64,000 bases of DNA from Fidelibacterota bacterium. Its GTDB lineage: Bacteria; Fidelibacterota; Marinisomatia; SCGC-AAA003-L08; JACNLC01. The stretch lies in contig JACNLC010000056.1 in the NCBI GenBank assembly GCA_014381725.1, positions 1-64,000 on the forward strand, given 5' to 3'. Shown piece after piece: positions 63,842 to 64,000 of this stretch. Each line of letters opens with the position of its first letter. Positions within the stretch are counted from its first letter, which is position 1. Below the pieces are notes generated by a model, which made no database searches, was not told the DNA's origin, and was given only the letters and a program-made list of their open reading frames with translations. Position numbers and translations under genes: made by a program.

Positions 63842-64000
63842 TTAAATATGTGTTAACCGTTTTATATAATTCCATGAACCGAAGTATTTTTTGCGCAGGA
63901 CCTTGATGGAAGTATAATCGGTATTTTTACAATAGTAAACAATTTCAGATGATAATATTTTGTTGTAGCCGGAAAAATCCTCTATAAAACCCGAAATATT
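63842..64000 (-). CDS. C-terminal fragment of a gene continuing past the window
   Basis: An open frame of 52 residues runs from the window edge to TAA at 63842-63844. It reads SGFIEDFSGYNKILSSEIVY, then TDYTSIKVLRKKYFGSWNYI. The stop codon is part of the TAAGGAGG ribosome-binding site of the next gene, so both belong to one operon. The protein looks soluble and basic near its end. Family unknown. Confidence 0.55.
   Translation of the reverse strand, partial: NISGFIEDFSGYNKILSSEIVYYCKNTDYTSIKVLRKKYFGSWNYIKRLTHI

Overview
The window is AT-rich bacterial chromosome. It most resembles a member of the Fibrobacteres-Chlorobi-Bacteroidetes (FCB) group such as Candidatus Marinimicrobia. That assignment is an inference from three things: secreted proteins ending in NFPNPFNPST-type Por/type IX sorting domains, the pairing of a TonB-dependent receptor with a DUF4249 lipoprotein, and a split class II ribonucleotide reductase. 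No rRNA, integrase, transposase or CRISPR array was seen. One tRNA gene (Thr, anticodon CGT) is present.

Layout. 1-5.5 kb: a TetR-controlled export operon (MMPL/RND pump, NatA/NatB-like ABC exporter, LolA-like protein cut by the window edge) with two TTGACC-N4-GGTCAA operators. 5.7-7.1 kb: NADP-type glutamate dehydrogenase with a clear terminator. 7.1-11.3 kb: a patch of small accessory genes, all on the minus strand, with decayed gene remnants and hairpins. 11.4-13.6 kb: a plus-strand set (19-residue lipopeptide ORF, helical-repeat protein, PolB-like exonuclease, proline iminopeptidase). 13.7-18.6 kb: deoxynucleotide supply (split NrdJ on minus, thyA-folA on plus). 18.7-23.5 kb: a urea-transporter/M23-peptidase fusion, then a tightly coupled PqqD-like peptide, ATP-grasp ligase and PLP decarboxylase. 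23.5-28.1 kb: four exported proteins, two with Por sorting tails. 28.2-39.9 kb: a Cus-type copper/silver efflux cluster (OMF, CusB, CusA, TonB receptor, Cys-rich lipoprotein, HMA chaperone, CopZ-like Fe-S domain, a thioredoxin-like gene with an in-frame UGA, and an OmpR-type regulator). 40.0-43.4 kb: GAF-GGDEF protein and a TPR protein. 43.4-49.0 kb: a seven-PAS histidine kinase, a GacA/UvrY-like response regulator, two receiver proteins lacking the phospho-acceptor Asp, and an unannotated small RNA. 49.1-56.7 kb: ornithine aminotransferase-like enzyme, tRNA-Thr, class II DAHP synthase, NPP-type phosphodiesterase, DUF4249 lipoprotein and TonB receptor. 56.9-61.6 kb: rarA and an LptD/OstA protein. 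61.9-64 kb: an unrelated minus-strand string of overlapping genes (GIY-YIG nuclease, YaaA-like protein, unknowns) ending in an attC-like palindrome.

The most novel-looking system is at 43.5-49 kb. Two intergenic regions carry the same 21-bp inverted repeat (TTGTAGGG, five bases, TCTTACAA), which resembles the known GacA box. In both, exactly 43 nt separates it from TATTATTA, and an identical CTTATTTT lies at the same offset. One copy faces the paired pseudo-receivers. The other faces a roughly 155-nt RNA with a strong terminator and two copies of UCCUCCUUCAA, which could pair with Shine-Dalgarno sequences. This looks like a Gac-type circuit whose sRNA output would block ribosome binding sites directly rather than titrate CsrA. 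A second point of note is a thioredoxin-like ORF at 29 kb whose single internal UGA sits where a cysteine would be expected and is followed by a 6-bp hairpin, suggesting selenocysteine.
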